DNA of 18,510 bases from JBGTBD01 sp041749475 (GTDB lineage Bacteria; Pseudomonadota; Alphaproteobacteria; Rickettsiales; UBA998): positions 1 to 18,510 of the forward strand of contig JBGTBD010000061.1 in NCBI GenBank assembly GCA_041749475.1, given 5' to 3'. The translations under genes were made by a program, and so were the position numbers. Each line of letters begins with the position of its first letter. Position 1 is the first letter of the stretch. Of this stretch, positions 7,040 to 14,067 are shown in pieces. Under the pieces are notes generated by a model. That model was given only the letters and a program-made list of their open reading frames with translations. It was not told the origin of the DNA and made no database searches.

Positions 7040-7366
7040 ATGAACGATAGAATCGGTAAGAAAGCGGAGATCGCCCTCGGTAAGGCCATCGCGGAGTTGC
7101 GCATGGCGAAGGGTATGAAGCACATGGAGTTGGGCAAAATCATCAACGCCACGCAGCGGCAGATGGTGCTGTATGAAAAAGGCGATTTCATCCCGCTCGC
7201 GCGGCTGGAACAGATCGGCGAGGCTCTGGGCGCGCCCATTGATAAAAGAACCATCCGCCGTATCTCCATCCTCCGCAAGATGGAGAAGGACAATAAGGAA
7301 CAGCAGGACGAGCTGGAAACGCTCTACCAGCAGATGTTCGCGGGCGACATTGATGACGACGAGTAG
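7040..7366 (+). CDS. Small HTH (XRE-like) DNA-binding protein
   Basis: In the 108-residue protein, residues about 13-65 form a Cro/C1-type helix-turn-helix: AIAELRMAKGMKHMELGKII, then NATQRQMVLYEKGDFIPLARLEQIGEALG. The tail (75-100) is charged and probably a helical coil, ending in an acidic DIDDDE. It is likely a regulator or DNA-binding accessory protein. Its 3' end overlaps the recQ start by 14 nt, so the two are translated from one message and may be coupled. It has no obvious Shine-Dalgarno and follows the yaiI-like gene by 8 nt. Confidence 0.8.
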   Translation: MNDRIGKKAEIALGKAIAELRMAKGMKHMELGKIINATQRQMVLYEKGDFIPLARLEQIGEALGAPIDKRTIRRISILRKMEKDNKEQQDELETLYQQMFAGDIDDDE

Positions 7367-9176
7367 TCCGACGCCACTCGACATTTTACAGAAGACCTAT
7401 GGGTACGGCAGTTTCCGCGGGGAACAGGAAGCCATCATCGAGCATGTCATCGCAGGGCGTAACGCGTTCGTGCTGATGCCGACCGGGGGCGGGAAATCAC
7501 TGTGTTATCAGATTCCCTCCTTATGCCGTAAAGGGTTCGGCATCGTCGTGTCGCCGCTGATCGCGTTGATGCAGGATCAGGTGGATGCGCTCACTGTGCT
7601 CGGTATCCGCGCGGCGGCGATCAATTCCAATATGGATGCGGGGCATATTTCGGAAACCAAGCGGCTGATGGGTTCGGGCGAGATCGACATGGTGTATGTT
7701 GCGCCGGAGCGGTTGTTGATGGAGGATTTTGTGGAGTTTCTCCAGCCGCTGGAGATCGCGCTATTCGCGATTGATGAGGCGCATTGCGTGTCGCAATGGG
7801 GGCATGATTTCCGGCCGCATTATACGCAGCTTTCTGAACTCGCGGATAAATTCCCGAACGTGCCGCGCATCGCGCTGACGGCGACGGCGGATGGGCCAAC
7901 GCGGAAGGACATCGTGGAGCGGTTGCATCTGACGGATGGGCGCACTTTCGTTGCGGGGTTCGATAGGCCAAATATTCATTACAGTATTGTCGAGAAGCAT
8001 TCAGCGAACCAGCAACTTCTCAGCTTCCTGAAAGAGAATCATCAGGGCAATAGCGGCATTGTCTACTGCCTGTCGCGGAAGATGACGGAAGAGGTCGCGA
8101 AATTTCTCTGCGGGCAGGGGGTGCATGCGCTTGCCTATCATGCGGGGATGAGTGCGGAGGATCGCGCGCGTAACCAATCGCAATTCCTGAAAGAAGAAGG
8201 CGCGGTAATGGTGGCGACGATTGCGTTCGGGATGGGCATCGACAAGCCGGACGTGCGCTTTGTGGTGCATATGAATATTCCCAAGAACATCGAATCCTAT
8301 TATCAGGAGACGGGTCGCGCGGGGCGAGATGGGTTACCGTCCGACGCGTTGATGATCTATGGCATGGGCGATGCGGCGATGCAGCGGAGTTTCATCGACG
8401 GCGGCAACGCGCCGGATACGCAGAAGCGCATCGAGCATCAGAAGTTGAATGCTTTGCTGGGGTTGTGTGAGGCGGCGGGGTGTCGGCGGCAGATATTGCT
8501 CGAATATTTCGGGGATACGGGTGCGCCGTGTAATAATTGCGATACCTGTTTGCGCCCGCCGGAGACATTTGACGGGACGATTCCCGCGCAGAAGGCGCTG
8601 TCGTGTGTTTACCGTACGGGTGAGCGGTTCGGTGTTGCGTATGTGATCGACGTACTGCTCGGAAAAGAGAATGAGCGCATCACCGGGTTTGGTCATGACA
8701 AGGTCAGCACGTTCGGTATCGGCACGGAATTCGGTAAGCAGGAATGGCAGAGTATTTTTCGCCAGCTTGTGGCGCAGAACCTGCTCGCGGTCGATGTGGC
8801 GGGGCATGGGGGCATGCGCATTACGCCGCAGGGTCATGCGTTCTTGAAAGCAAAATCGACCCTATCGTTGCGACGTTATACGGGCAAGGTGAAACCGGAG
8901 CGGGTGGCGAAGAAAAAAATCACTGTCGGGTTCGAGAACGAGGCCGATCAATCATTGTTCCTTGCGCTCAAGGCTAAGCGGAAGGACATCGCGGCAGCGG
9001 AGAATCTTCCTCCTTACGTTATCTTCCATGACAAGACGTTGCAGGAGATCGCGGCGACTAAGCCGGTCAGTTTCGATGATTTCCTGCAGATCAGCGGCGT
9101 GGGGGAACGCAAGCTGAAGAAGTACGGCGCAGCGTTTCTAGAGGTGGTAACACTGCATGAGGTGGATTTAGTATAA
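7353..9176 (+). CDS. recQ: ATP-dependent DNA helicase RecQ
   Basis: The protein has 607 residues, the normal length for bacterial RecQ. I chose the ATG at 7353 because the conserved helicase core starts directly after it and the upstream in-frame extension is a shadow of the HTH gene. The core shows the Walker A PTGGGKS (43-49), the DEAH box (141-144) in AIDEAHCVSQWGHDFRP, TATAD (motif III), HAGMSAEDR and QETGRAGRDG (motif VI). The zinc-binding set is C377, C393, C396 and C399. A winged-helix region follows, with an HRDC domain at about 530-605 (FLQISGVGERKLKKYG). It unwinds 3'-5' in recombination and fork repair. No frameshift or missing motif was seen. Confidence 0.97.
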   Translation: MTTSSPTPLDILQKTYGYGSFRGEQEAIIEHVIAGRNAFVLMPTGGGKSLCYQIPSLCRKGFGIVVSPLIALMQDQVDALTVLGIRAAAINSNMDAGHISETKRLMGSGEIDMVYVAPERLLMEDFVEFLQPLEIALFAIDEAHCVSQWGHDFRPHYTQLSELADKFPNVPRIALTATADGPTRKDIVERLHLTDGRTFVAGFDRPNIHYSIVEKHSANQQLLSFLKENHQGNSGIVYCLSRKMTEEVAKFLCGQGVHALAYHAGMSAEDRARNQSQFLKEEGAVMVATIAFGMGIDKPDVRFVVHMNIPKNIESYYQETGRAGRDGLPSDALMIYGMGDAAMQRSFIDGGNAPDTQKRIEHQKLNALLGLCEAAGCRRQILLEYFGDTGAPCNNCDTCLRPPETFDGTIPAQKALSCVYRTGERFGVAYVIDVLLGKENERITGFGHDKVSTFGIGTEFGKQEWQSIFRQLVAQNLLAVDVAGHGGMRITPQGHAFLKAKSTLSLRRYTGKVKPERVAKKKITVGFENEADQSLFLALKAKRKDIAAAENLPPYVIFHDKTLQEIAATKPVSFDDFLQISGVGERKLKKYGAAFLEVVTLHEVDLV

Positions 9177-9198
9177 TCCAGTACCTTCAGGAGTATAT

Positions 9199-9217
9199 AT
9201 TATGCAACCCGCATAAT
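9199..9217 (+). terminator. Weak hairpin after recQ
   Basis: ATTATGC (9199-9205) and GCATAAT (9211-9217) form a 7-bp, AT-rich stem with a 5-nt loop 22 nt past the recQ stop. A short pyrimidine stretch (cctttacttt) follows. It is weak on its own; the rest of the 9177-9385 gap shows no gene. Confidence 0.3.
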
Positions 9218-9385
9218 CCTTTACTTTGGTCAAGCTTACGGGCAAAGTGTTTGTACACACGGCACTTTTAAGGGGTGCGACGAGATGATGCCTTGCATGC
9301 GCTGGGCAGGCGAATGTTCACCACATTCAGACTTTTCTTACTGACAAATTTTAAAAACCTTTACCCTCCCTGAAATGGAATACCC

Positions 9386-10513
9386 ATGCGCCTAGCCGCT
9401 TTCATTCGTGCTCATACGGAGCAGATCGTCGTTGAATGGGAGAATTTCGCGCGGACACTTGTCCCGGCAACAGAAGGCATGAGCTCGCTCGCGCTCAGGG
9501 ACCATATCCGCTATCTTTTAACCTTCATCGCCAATGACATCGAAGCGTCGCAGACGGATTCCGAACAGGTGGAGAAATCGAAAGGGATGAAGCCGAAGAC
9601 TATCACCGATAGCGCGGCGGAGATCCATGCGTCGGAACGGCACGCGGGCGGGTTCAACATGGACCAGATGGTGTCGGAATACCGGGCGCTGCGTGCCAGC
9701 GTCGTCAAGCTGTGGCACGCGCAATTGCCGGAGGAGCCCCAGAGCCGTGACATCTCCGACCTGACGCGGTTCAACGAATCGATCGACCAGGCGTTGACCG
9801 AGTCGATCAGCCATTATTCGAAGAAGCTCGACCATGCGCGGAACCTGTTCCTCGGCATCCTTGGCCATGATCTGCGTAACCCGCTCGGCGCCATCCAGAT
9901 GTCGGCACAGCTGGCGTTGAAGATTGGCGGCTTGAACGAGCGGCAGACGATGCTGGCGACGCAGGTGGGCGAGAGCGCTGTGCGGGCGACCGAGATCGTC
10001 ACCCACCTGCTCGACCTGACCAAGGCGCGACTCGGGTCGGGTCTGCCGATCCTCAAAGAGATGATGGATATGGAGTTCGTCACGCGCCAACTGGTGGACG
10101 AGATGCGGGCGATGCACCCGGAATGCACCTTCAATCTCGAAATCTCCGGCGATGCCAAGGGTAAGTGGGACAAGCCGCGCATCGGGCAGGTGCTTTCCAA
10201 CCTGCTCGGCAACGCGGTTCAGTATGGTTTTCAAGGCATGCCCATCACTGTCAAGATTCTCGGCAATGCGTCCGAGGTGTTGCTCACGGTGCATAATCAC
10301 GGCGTCCCCATCCCCACAGAGACCATCGGCAAGATCTTCGATTCCATGACCCGCGGTGACGCGGAACCGGGGGAGGATGAAGCCGAATCCACCAATCTCG
10401 GCTTAGGGCTCTACATCGTCAAAGAAATCGTCAACGCCCACGGCGGGACGATTCTGGTGAGTTCGTCGGAGCAGGATGGGACAATGTTCACGGCGCGGTT
10501 CCCGCGGGGGTAA
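9386..10513 (+). CDS. Soluble sensor histidine kinase (orphan)
   Basis: In the 375-residue protein, residues 1-140 form an all-helical sensory region resembling RsbRD_N-type domains (tentative). There is no membrane segment, so it senses a cytoplasmic signal. The HisKA domain has the phospho-accepting His161 in FLGILGHDLRNPLGAI. The ATPase domain has the N-box (VLSNLLGNAVQYGF), a G1-like VHNHGVPIP with Asn in place of the usual Asp, and the G2 box NLGLGLYIVKEIVNAHGG. No response regulator lies nearby, so its partner is elsewhere. A GGAA stretch about 7 nt upstream may serve as the ribosome site. It converges with the toxin-immunity pair, only 15 nt from its end. Confidence 0.9.
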   Translation: MRLAAFIRAHTEQIVVEWENFARTLVPATEGMSSLALRDHIRYLLTFIANDIEASQTDSEQVEKSKGMKPKTITDSAAEIHASERHAGGFNMDQMVSEYRALRASVVKLWHAQLPEEPQSRDISDLTRFNESIDQALTESISHYSKKLDHARNLFLGILGHDLRNPLGAIQMSAQLALKIGGLNERQTMLATQVGESAVRATEIVTHLLDLTKARLGSGLPILKEMMDMEFVTRQLVDEMRAMHPECTFNLEISGDAKGKWDKPRIGQVLSNLLGNAVQYGFQGMPITVKILGNASEVLLTVHNHGVPIPTETIGKIFDSMTRGDAEPGEDEAESTNLGLGLYIVKEIVNAHGGTILVSSSEQDGTMFTARFPRG

Positions 10514-10528
10514 GTAACTTGGCAAGTC

Positions 10529-10972
10529 TTACGCGACATCCGCAACCAAGAATTTAAATCCAGCCGAAGTCATTTCCTTTAATCGGACAATCGTACCAGG
10601 CGGAAATTTCCAATAATCTTCGGTGGGATTATAATGCGGCGTAGGCAGCATTTGATATAAACCGTCTTCCAATTTTCGTGCGAACGCGTCCTTGAGCCAT
10701 GGCGTTTCCACGCCAGTTTGTTCTACATGAATTCTAATGACATTCACATCGGGATGGCGTGCAACCATTTCGGTATGACCTTTTGCGAATTTTTTCTGTT
10801 CTGCCTTGACGGTTTCGCCGGGTAGGAAAGCCCATGATTCATTCTCAGGATCATAATTTGGTGTTGGAAGAAGTTTGAACAAACCATCACCCAATTCTAT
10901 AGCCTTTGTCGGACGCCAAGTGTCCGTGCCTTCATCTAAGAGTTCGACGTATATTGTTATAGGGCTGTTCAT
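10529..10972 (-). CDS. Probable immunity protein, two-repeat
   Basis: I chose the ATG at 10972 (147 residues), which follows the toxin stop by one base (TAACATG) and so is coupled to it. An ATG at 10984 overlapping the toxin gene would add four residues and cannot be ruled out. The protein is an internal duplication. Residues about 17-62 contain ELGDGLFKLLPTPNYDPENE and WAFLPG; residues about 88-134 contain KLEDGLYQMLPTPHYNPTED and WKFPPG. It has no signal peptide or membrane segment, so it is cytoplasmic. Its position directly after a gene encoding an RNase-like toxin domain makes an immunity role likely, by analogy with polymorphic-toxin loci. No named immunity family was recognised with certainty. 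Confidence 0.65.
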   Translation of the reverse strand: MNSPITIYVELLDEGTDTWRPTKAIELGDGLFKLLPTPNYDPENESWAFLPGETVKAEQKKFAKGHTEMVARHPDVNVIRIHVEQTGVETPWLKDAFARKLEDGLYQMLPTPHYNPTEDYWKFPPGTIVRLKEMTSAGFKFLVADVA

Positions 10973-10973
10973 G

Positions 10974-11687
10974 TTAAGGCTCATTCGGTTTAAAATTTCG
11001 GTCGCTGATTTGCAAAATGTCCTTTGTTTTTTCATCTCTTACGATGAATCGTCCATTGTATTCATACCGTGTGGCTTTATTGCCGGGATTGATTTTATTT
11101 GGAGCTCTAAATTTTTTGCCGTATTTGAGTGTTTCTTCAATCTGCTCTGGCGACCAATCATGATCTTTTAACTGATTGGCCCACCTTTGTGCAGATTTGA
11201 ATTTACCCAAATTCCACTCAACATCTCTACGACTATGCACCCATAATTGCCATGCATTTCTCAAGCGACCAATAGGAAGAAGTGATATAATCAGTAATTC
11301 GGGATAGATAGGTTCAATGGGTGGATCATTGGGTAATCTATCCGTTTCACGAATAGGTTCTGCCCAACATCTACATCCATATTCCGTACCCGGATGTCCT
11401 GTTGCAGGAGGATTATCCCAAGCAAAAACATGATTGTTGTTGGCGGCATGTGAGGGTCTTACTTTGCCGTCGCTTCTTGTGCGCCAAATGTAATACGTTA
11501 TGCCAATTGCACGCTGTTCTTCTTCAGATAAATGGATCGAATTTTGGGATTTATTAAATAATATAGTAAGTTGCTCATCTAGCTGTTTTAAAGCGCTTAC
11601 ATTTTGTAGTAAGCCTAAAGCCAAACTTCGAGAAATCAGATGCTGATTTTTTAATCCTAATTCACATATTAATAGCGTATTGAGCAT
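10974..11687 (-). CDS. MuF-remnant protein with colicin-E5-like RNase C-terminus
   Basis: In the 237-residue protein, residues about 58-112 carry a phage MuF/minor-head signature: ITYYIWRTRSDGKVRPSH, then GHPGTEYGCRCWAEPI with the C-R-C motif. The MuF domain is much shorter than in phage proteins. Residues about 160-235 resemble the colicin E5 tRNA-cutting domain: WANQLKDHDWSPEQIEETLK, then KATRYEYNGRFIVRDEKTKD and ILQISDR. It is therefore a likely polymorphic RNase toxin, with the next gene as antidote. GGAG lies only 3 nt before the ATG, so the start is uncertain. The island is visibly more AT-rich than its surroundings, which suggests transfer. No other phage genes are present. The toxin fold is inferred from pattern resemblance. 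Confidence 0.7.
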   Translation of the reverse strand: MLNTLLICELGLKNQHLISRSLALGLLQNVSALKQLDEQLTILFNKSQNSIHLSEEEQRAIGITYYIWRTRSDGKVRPSHAANNNHVFAWDNPPATGHPGTEYGCRCWAEPIRETDRLPNDPPIEPIYPELLIISLLPIGRLRNAWQLWVHSRRDVEWNLGKFKSAQRWANQLKDHDWSPEQIEETLKYGKKFRAPNKINPGNKATRYEYNGRFIVRDEKTKDILQISDRNFKPNEP

Positions 11688-11737
11688 GTCTCCATTTAGG
11701 CTTGGTGAAAGTTGTTCCGGAAGGGATTAAAAAAGTT

Positions 11738-12469
11738 TCAGCTAAAAATCCCCCGCACATCCTCATCCCTCAGCACCCGATATTCCCCCTCCGGCAGATC
11801 GCCTAACACAAGCCCGCCCGTCTTGAAGCGGTGCAGTGCGACCACTTCATTTCCCAATGTCTCGAACATCCTGCGTATCTGGTGGTAGCGGCCTTCGTGG
11901 AGGAGCATGGTTCCGGTGGTGTCGCTGGTGGGGAGGAATTCGGCGGGTTTGAGGGCTTTGGGGTCGCCCTGGAGTTGGAAGGTTCCGGTGGCGAAGAGGG
12001 CTTGTTCGTCCCCGCGCAAGGGCCGCGCGAGCGTGATGGTGTAGTGCTTGGTGGCGTGGCTCTTGGGGTGGATGATGCGGTGGAGCAATTCGCCGTCATC
12101 CGTGATGATGACTTGCCCGGTGCTGTATTTATCGAGCCGGCCGGCGCAGGCCATCGCGGGCTTCCGATATTTCCAGCGGGCGGGGAGGAGGTCGTAGACC
12201 AGCGTTCCCTTCTCGTCATGCGAGCAGGAATAGCCGACCGGTTTGTTGAGCATGATGGTGAAGGGGGAGGGATGGTCGAGCGCCTCACCGTCGAACGTCA
12301 CCGCGCCGCTGATGACATCCGCGATGGCGATGGCGTGATCGACGCGTTCGATGGGAGTGCCGTGCAGCGCGAGGCGGCGTTGGCGGACGAAGATGGCCGC
12401 ATCCTTCCGGCTGCCATAGGCGAGGTTGGAGAGAAGCTTGTCTAGCCGCACCGTCTTCTCGCCTGTCAT
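11738..12469 (-). CDS. rsuA: RsuA-family rRNA pseudouridine synthase
   Basis: The 243-residue protein has an N-terminal S4 RNA-binding domain (about 7-55, RLDKLLSNLAYGSRKDA) and a pseudouridine synthase core. The catalytic Asp113 lies in GRLDKYSTG, followed by ITDDGELLHRIIHP, and the late motif is EGRYHQIRRMFETLGNEV. RsuA enzymes make pseudouridine at position 516 of 16S rRNA; RluB/E/F relatives modify 23S rRNA, and the length and motifs favour RsuA. The family usually has L-L-L/I after the catalytic Thr-Gly; here it is Q-V-I-I. Its ATG overlaps the stop of the rsmC-like gene by 4 nt (ATGA), so two rRNA-modifying enzymes are translated as a coupled pair. Confidence 0.88.
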   Translation of the reverse strand: MTGEKTVRLDKLLSNLAYGSRKDAAIFVRQRRLALHGTPIERVDHAIAIADVISGAVTFDGEALDHPSPFTIMLNKPVGYSCSHDEKGTLVYDLLPARWKYRKPAMACAGRLDKYSTGQVIITDDGELLHRIIHPKSHATKHYTITLARPLRGDEQALFATGTFQLQGDPKALKPAEFLPTSDTTGTMLLHEGRYHQIRRMFETLGNEVVALHRFKTGGLVLGDLPEGEYRVLRDEDVRGIFS

Positions 12470-13431
12470 GCCGCGCCGCCTTTCAGGATTTTGTACCCTT
12501 CGCCCTCGAACAATAAGGTGATGCCGGGGATGGTTTTCTCGTATGGTAATTGCCGGTTGGCGACGAGGTAGAGATGGCCGCCGGGGAGGAGGCTCTTGGC
12601 GGCCTTCTCGATGAAGCGCGCGCCGAGCGACATGTCGGTATCCTTGCCGCTATGGAAGGGTGGGTTCATGATAACGAAATGGTATTTCCGCGATGTCTCC
12701 ATCGTGCAGACATCCTGCCAGAGGGTCGTCGTCTTCTCCGGGTTGTTGCGTGCGCAGGCGGTGACGGCGCGGGCGTCGAGGTCGATGGCGTCGATATGCT
12801 CAATCGCCGGATAATCCCGCAGCAGCATCGTGGTCAGGAAGCCGTACCCGCAGCCGAAATCGGCGATATGGCCGGAGAGGTCTTTCGGCAAATGTTGCAG
12901 GAGGAGGCGGCTGCCGATATCGATCTTGTTCCAGCCGAACAGGCCGGGGACGGTCCACCATGTGAGCCCGTCATATTCCATCGGGCGCAGAGCGAGGTGG
13001 GTGAGGTTCTTGTCGATAAGGGCGCGGTCGGCCTTCGGGGCGTGGAATGTCCACGCGGCGCGGCAGCGGTTCTTGGAGACGCTCTCGTTGGGGATGCCGT
13101 ATGCGCTGAGCGTCTTCTGCAGGCGTTCACCCCCGGCATCCTTGGCAGCGGCGGCCATGACGAACCCCTTGGAACGCGAGAGGGCGAGGGCGATCAGGCC
13201 TTCGGTCTCGCTTTGCTGCTTGGGACAATTGATGTAGACGGCGTCATACTCCGCGCCGAGGTCATCGGGGTTGGAGAAGACCGTGCAGCCGCGTTGCGCG
13301 AGTTTGTCGGCCTGGTCTTTGTAGGGTTGGTAGGCGTCCCCTTTCATGCCCTCGGGGCCGCCATAAAGTAGGAGTACTCGACCTTTGGGGGCGATGACGG
13401 ATTGTAGGGCGTGCTGGAAAACCTGTTTCAT
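12466..13431 (-). CDS. rsmC: RsmC-type 16S rRNA guanine-N2 methyltransferase
   Basis: The 321-residue protein has the two-domain RsmC plan: a degenerate N-terminal methyltransferase domain and an active C-terminal one. The connecting PGLFGWNKIDIGSRLLLQHL (about 162-181) is a family hallmark. The SAM-binding DFGCGYG is at 191-197 and the NPPFH catalytic loop is at 256-260. RsmC methylates G1207 of 16S rRNA; the related RlmG acts on 23S rRNA and cannot be excluded. An AGGGG-type ribosome site lies just upstream. It is first in a two-gene unit with the RsuA-type gene, with a 4-nt overlap. Confidence 0.85.
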   Translation of the reverse strand: MKQVFQHALQSVIAPKGRVLLLYGGPEGMKGDAYQPYKDQADKLAQRGCTVFSNPDDLGAEYDAVYINCPKQQSETEGLIALALSRSKGFVMAAAAKDAGGERLQKTLSAYGIPNESVSKNRCRAAWTFHAPKADRALIDKNLTHLALRPMEYDGLTWWTVPGLFGWNKIDIGSRLLLQHLPKDLSGHIADFGCGYGFLTTMLLRDYPAIEHIDAIDLDARAVTACARNNPEKTTTLWQDVCTMETSRKYHFVIMNPPFHSGKDTDMSLGARFIEKAAKSLLPGGHLYLVANRQLPYEKTIPGITLLFEGEGYKILKGGAA

Positions 13432-13494
13432 GCACCCCTTTTACCGTGCGGATGCGCGAAGCCCAAGTGTTTTTGCGGTGAGGTGCTCACACAG

Positions 13495-13527
13495 CAGACC
13501 CCTCGCTACAGGGTAGCGAGGGGTCTG
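13495..13527 (-). terminator. Perfect 15-bp hairpin
   Basis: CAGACCCCTCGCTAC (13495-13509) and its exact reverse complement (13513-13527) flank a 3-nt loop. It lies just past the stop (13550) of the 96-residue protein gene and upstream of the rsmC-like gene. It is very stable but no T-run follows on the minus strand. Confidence 0.7.
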
Positions 13528-13549
13528 AAGGGTGGCACACGTCGTGAGA

Positions 13550-13840
13550 CTACTCAGCTTGTCCGGTTTGTCCGGCGTTGATGTTCTCCTGAGTGTCCAC
13601 GGCATTATCGCCCGTGGGAGTGGTAGTATCCACCGCGCCGTAGTTGGTGGTGGCGGGGGTCACTCCCTCTTCCGCCATATCATTGGCGAAAGCGAAATAA
13701 AGCACGCCGGCGATTACCAGTGCGGCGACCAGCCAGAGCCAACTAGTGTTGCGGGCGGTAGTTGCCGTTGGGTTGACGGTCGTGGTGTTTGGGTTACGCG
13801 CAGCATTTGGGTTTGGGGTGCGGGTTTGGGTGGTTTGCAT
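13550..13840 (-). CDS. Small single-pass membrane protein, unknown function
   Basis: In the 96-residue protein, residues 1-31 are Asn/Thr/Pro-rich and without hydrophobic stretches. A membrane segment covers about 34-52 (WLWLVAALVIAGVLYFAFA), and a 44-residue acidic Thr/Asn/Gly-rich tail follows. The low charge and Asn/Thr richness suggest a disordered tail. No family was recognised. It has a strong Shine-Dalgarno (AAGGAGA, 8 nt before the ATG) and a perfect hairpin after the stop, so it looks like a well-expressed single-gene unit. Confidence 0.8.
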   Translation of the reverse strand: MQTTQTRTPNPNAARNPNTTTVNPTATTARNTSWLWLVAALVIAGVLYFAFANDMAEEGVTPATTNYGAVDTTTPTGDNAVDTQENINAGQTGQAE

Positions 13841-14067
13841 GATACGTCTCCTTGGGGTTGGGGTGGTTTTTCAAGCAAGGCCATTATCGGGCGTGGCACG
13901 TTAAGGCTCGATAAGAAAAATAGTGAGAGTTATCAGTATCTCAACCTACGCGCATAGGTGGTATTATTTGCGAGGGTGACCGGTTGCGTCAGGAAGCGAT
14001 TGACCTGAGGGGCGATAGCCACTAGGAACCGCTCTTTAGCCCACTCCCAACCCATAGAAAACCTCTC

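Noticed and set aside
7173..7352. 60-codon N-terminal extension of RecQ
   Set aside because: It is the shadow of the HTH gene in another frame, is Arg/Ser-rich and unlike RecQ; the normal N-terminus starts at 7353.
9202..9216. Tiny reading frame ATG CAA CCC GCA TAA after an AGGAG
   Set aside because: Four codons inside a palindrome after recQ, with nothing downstream to regulate closely; most likely chance.
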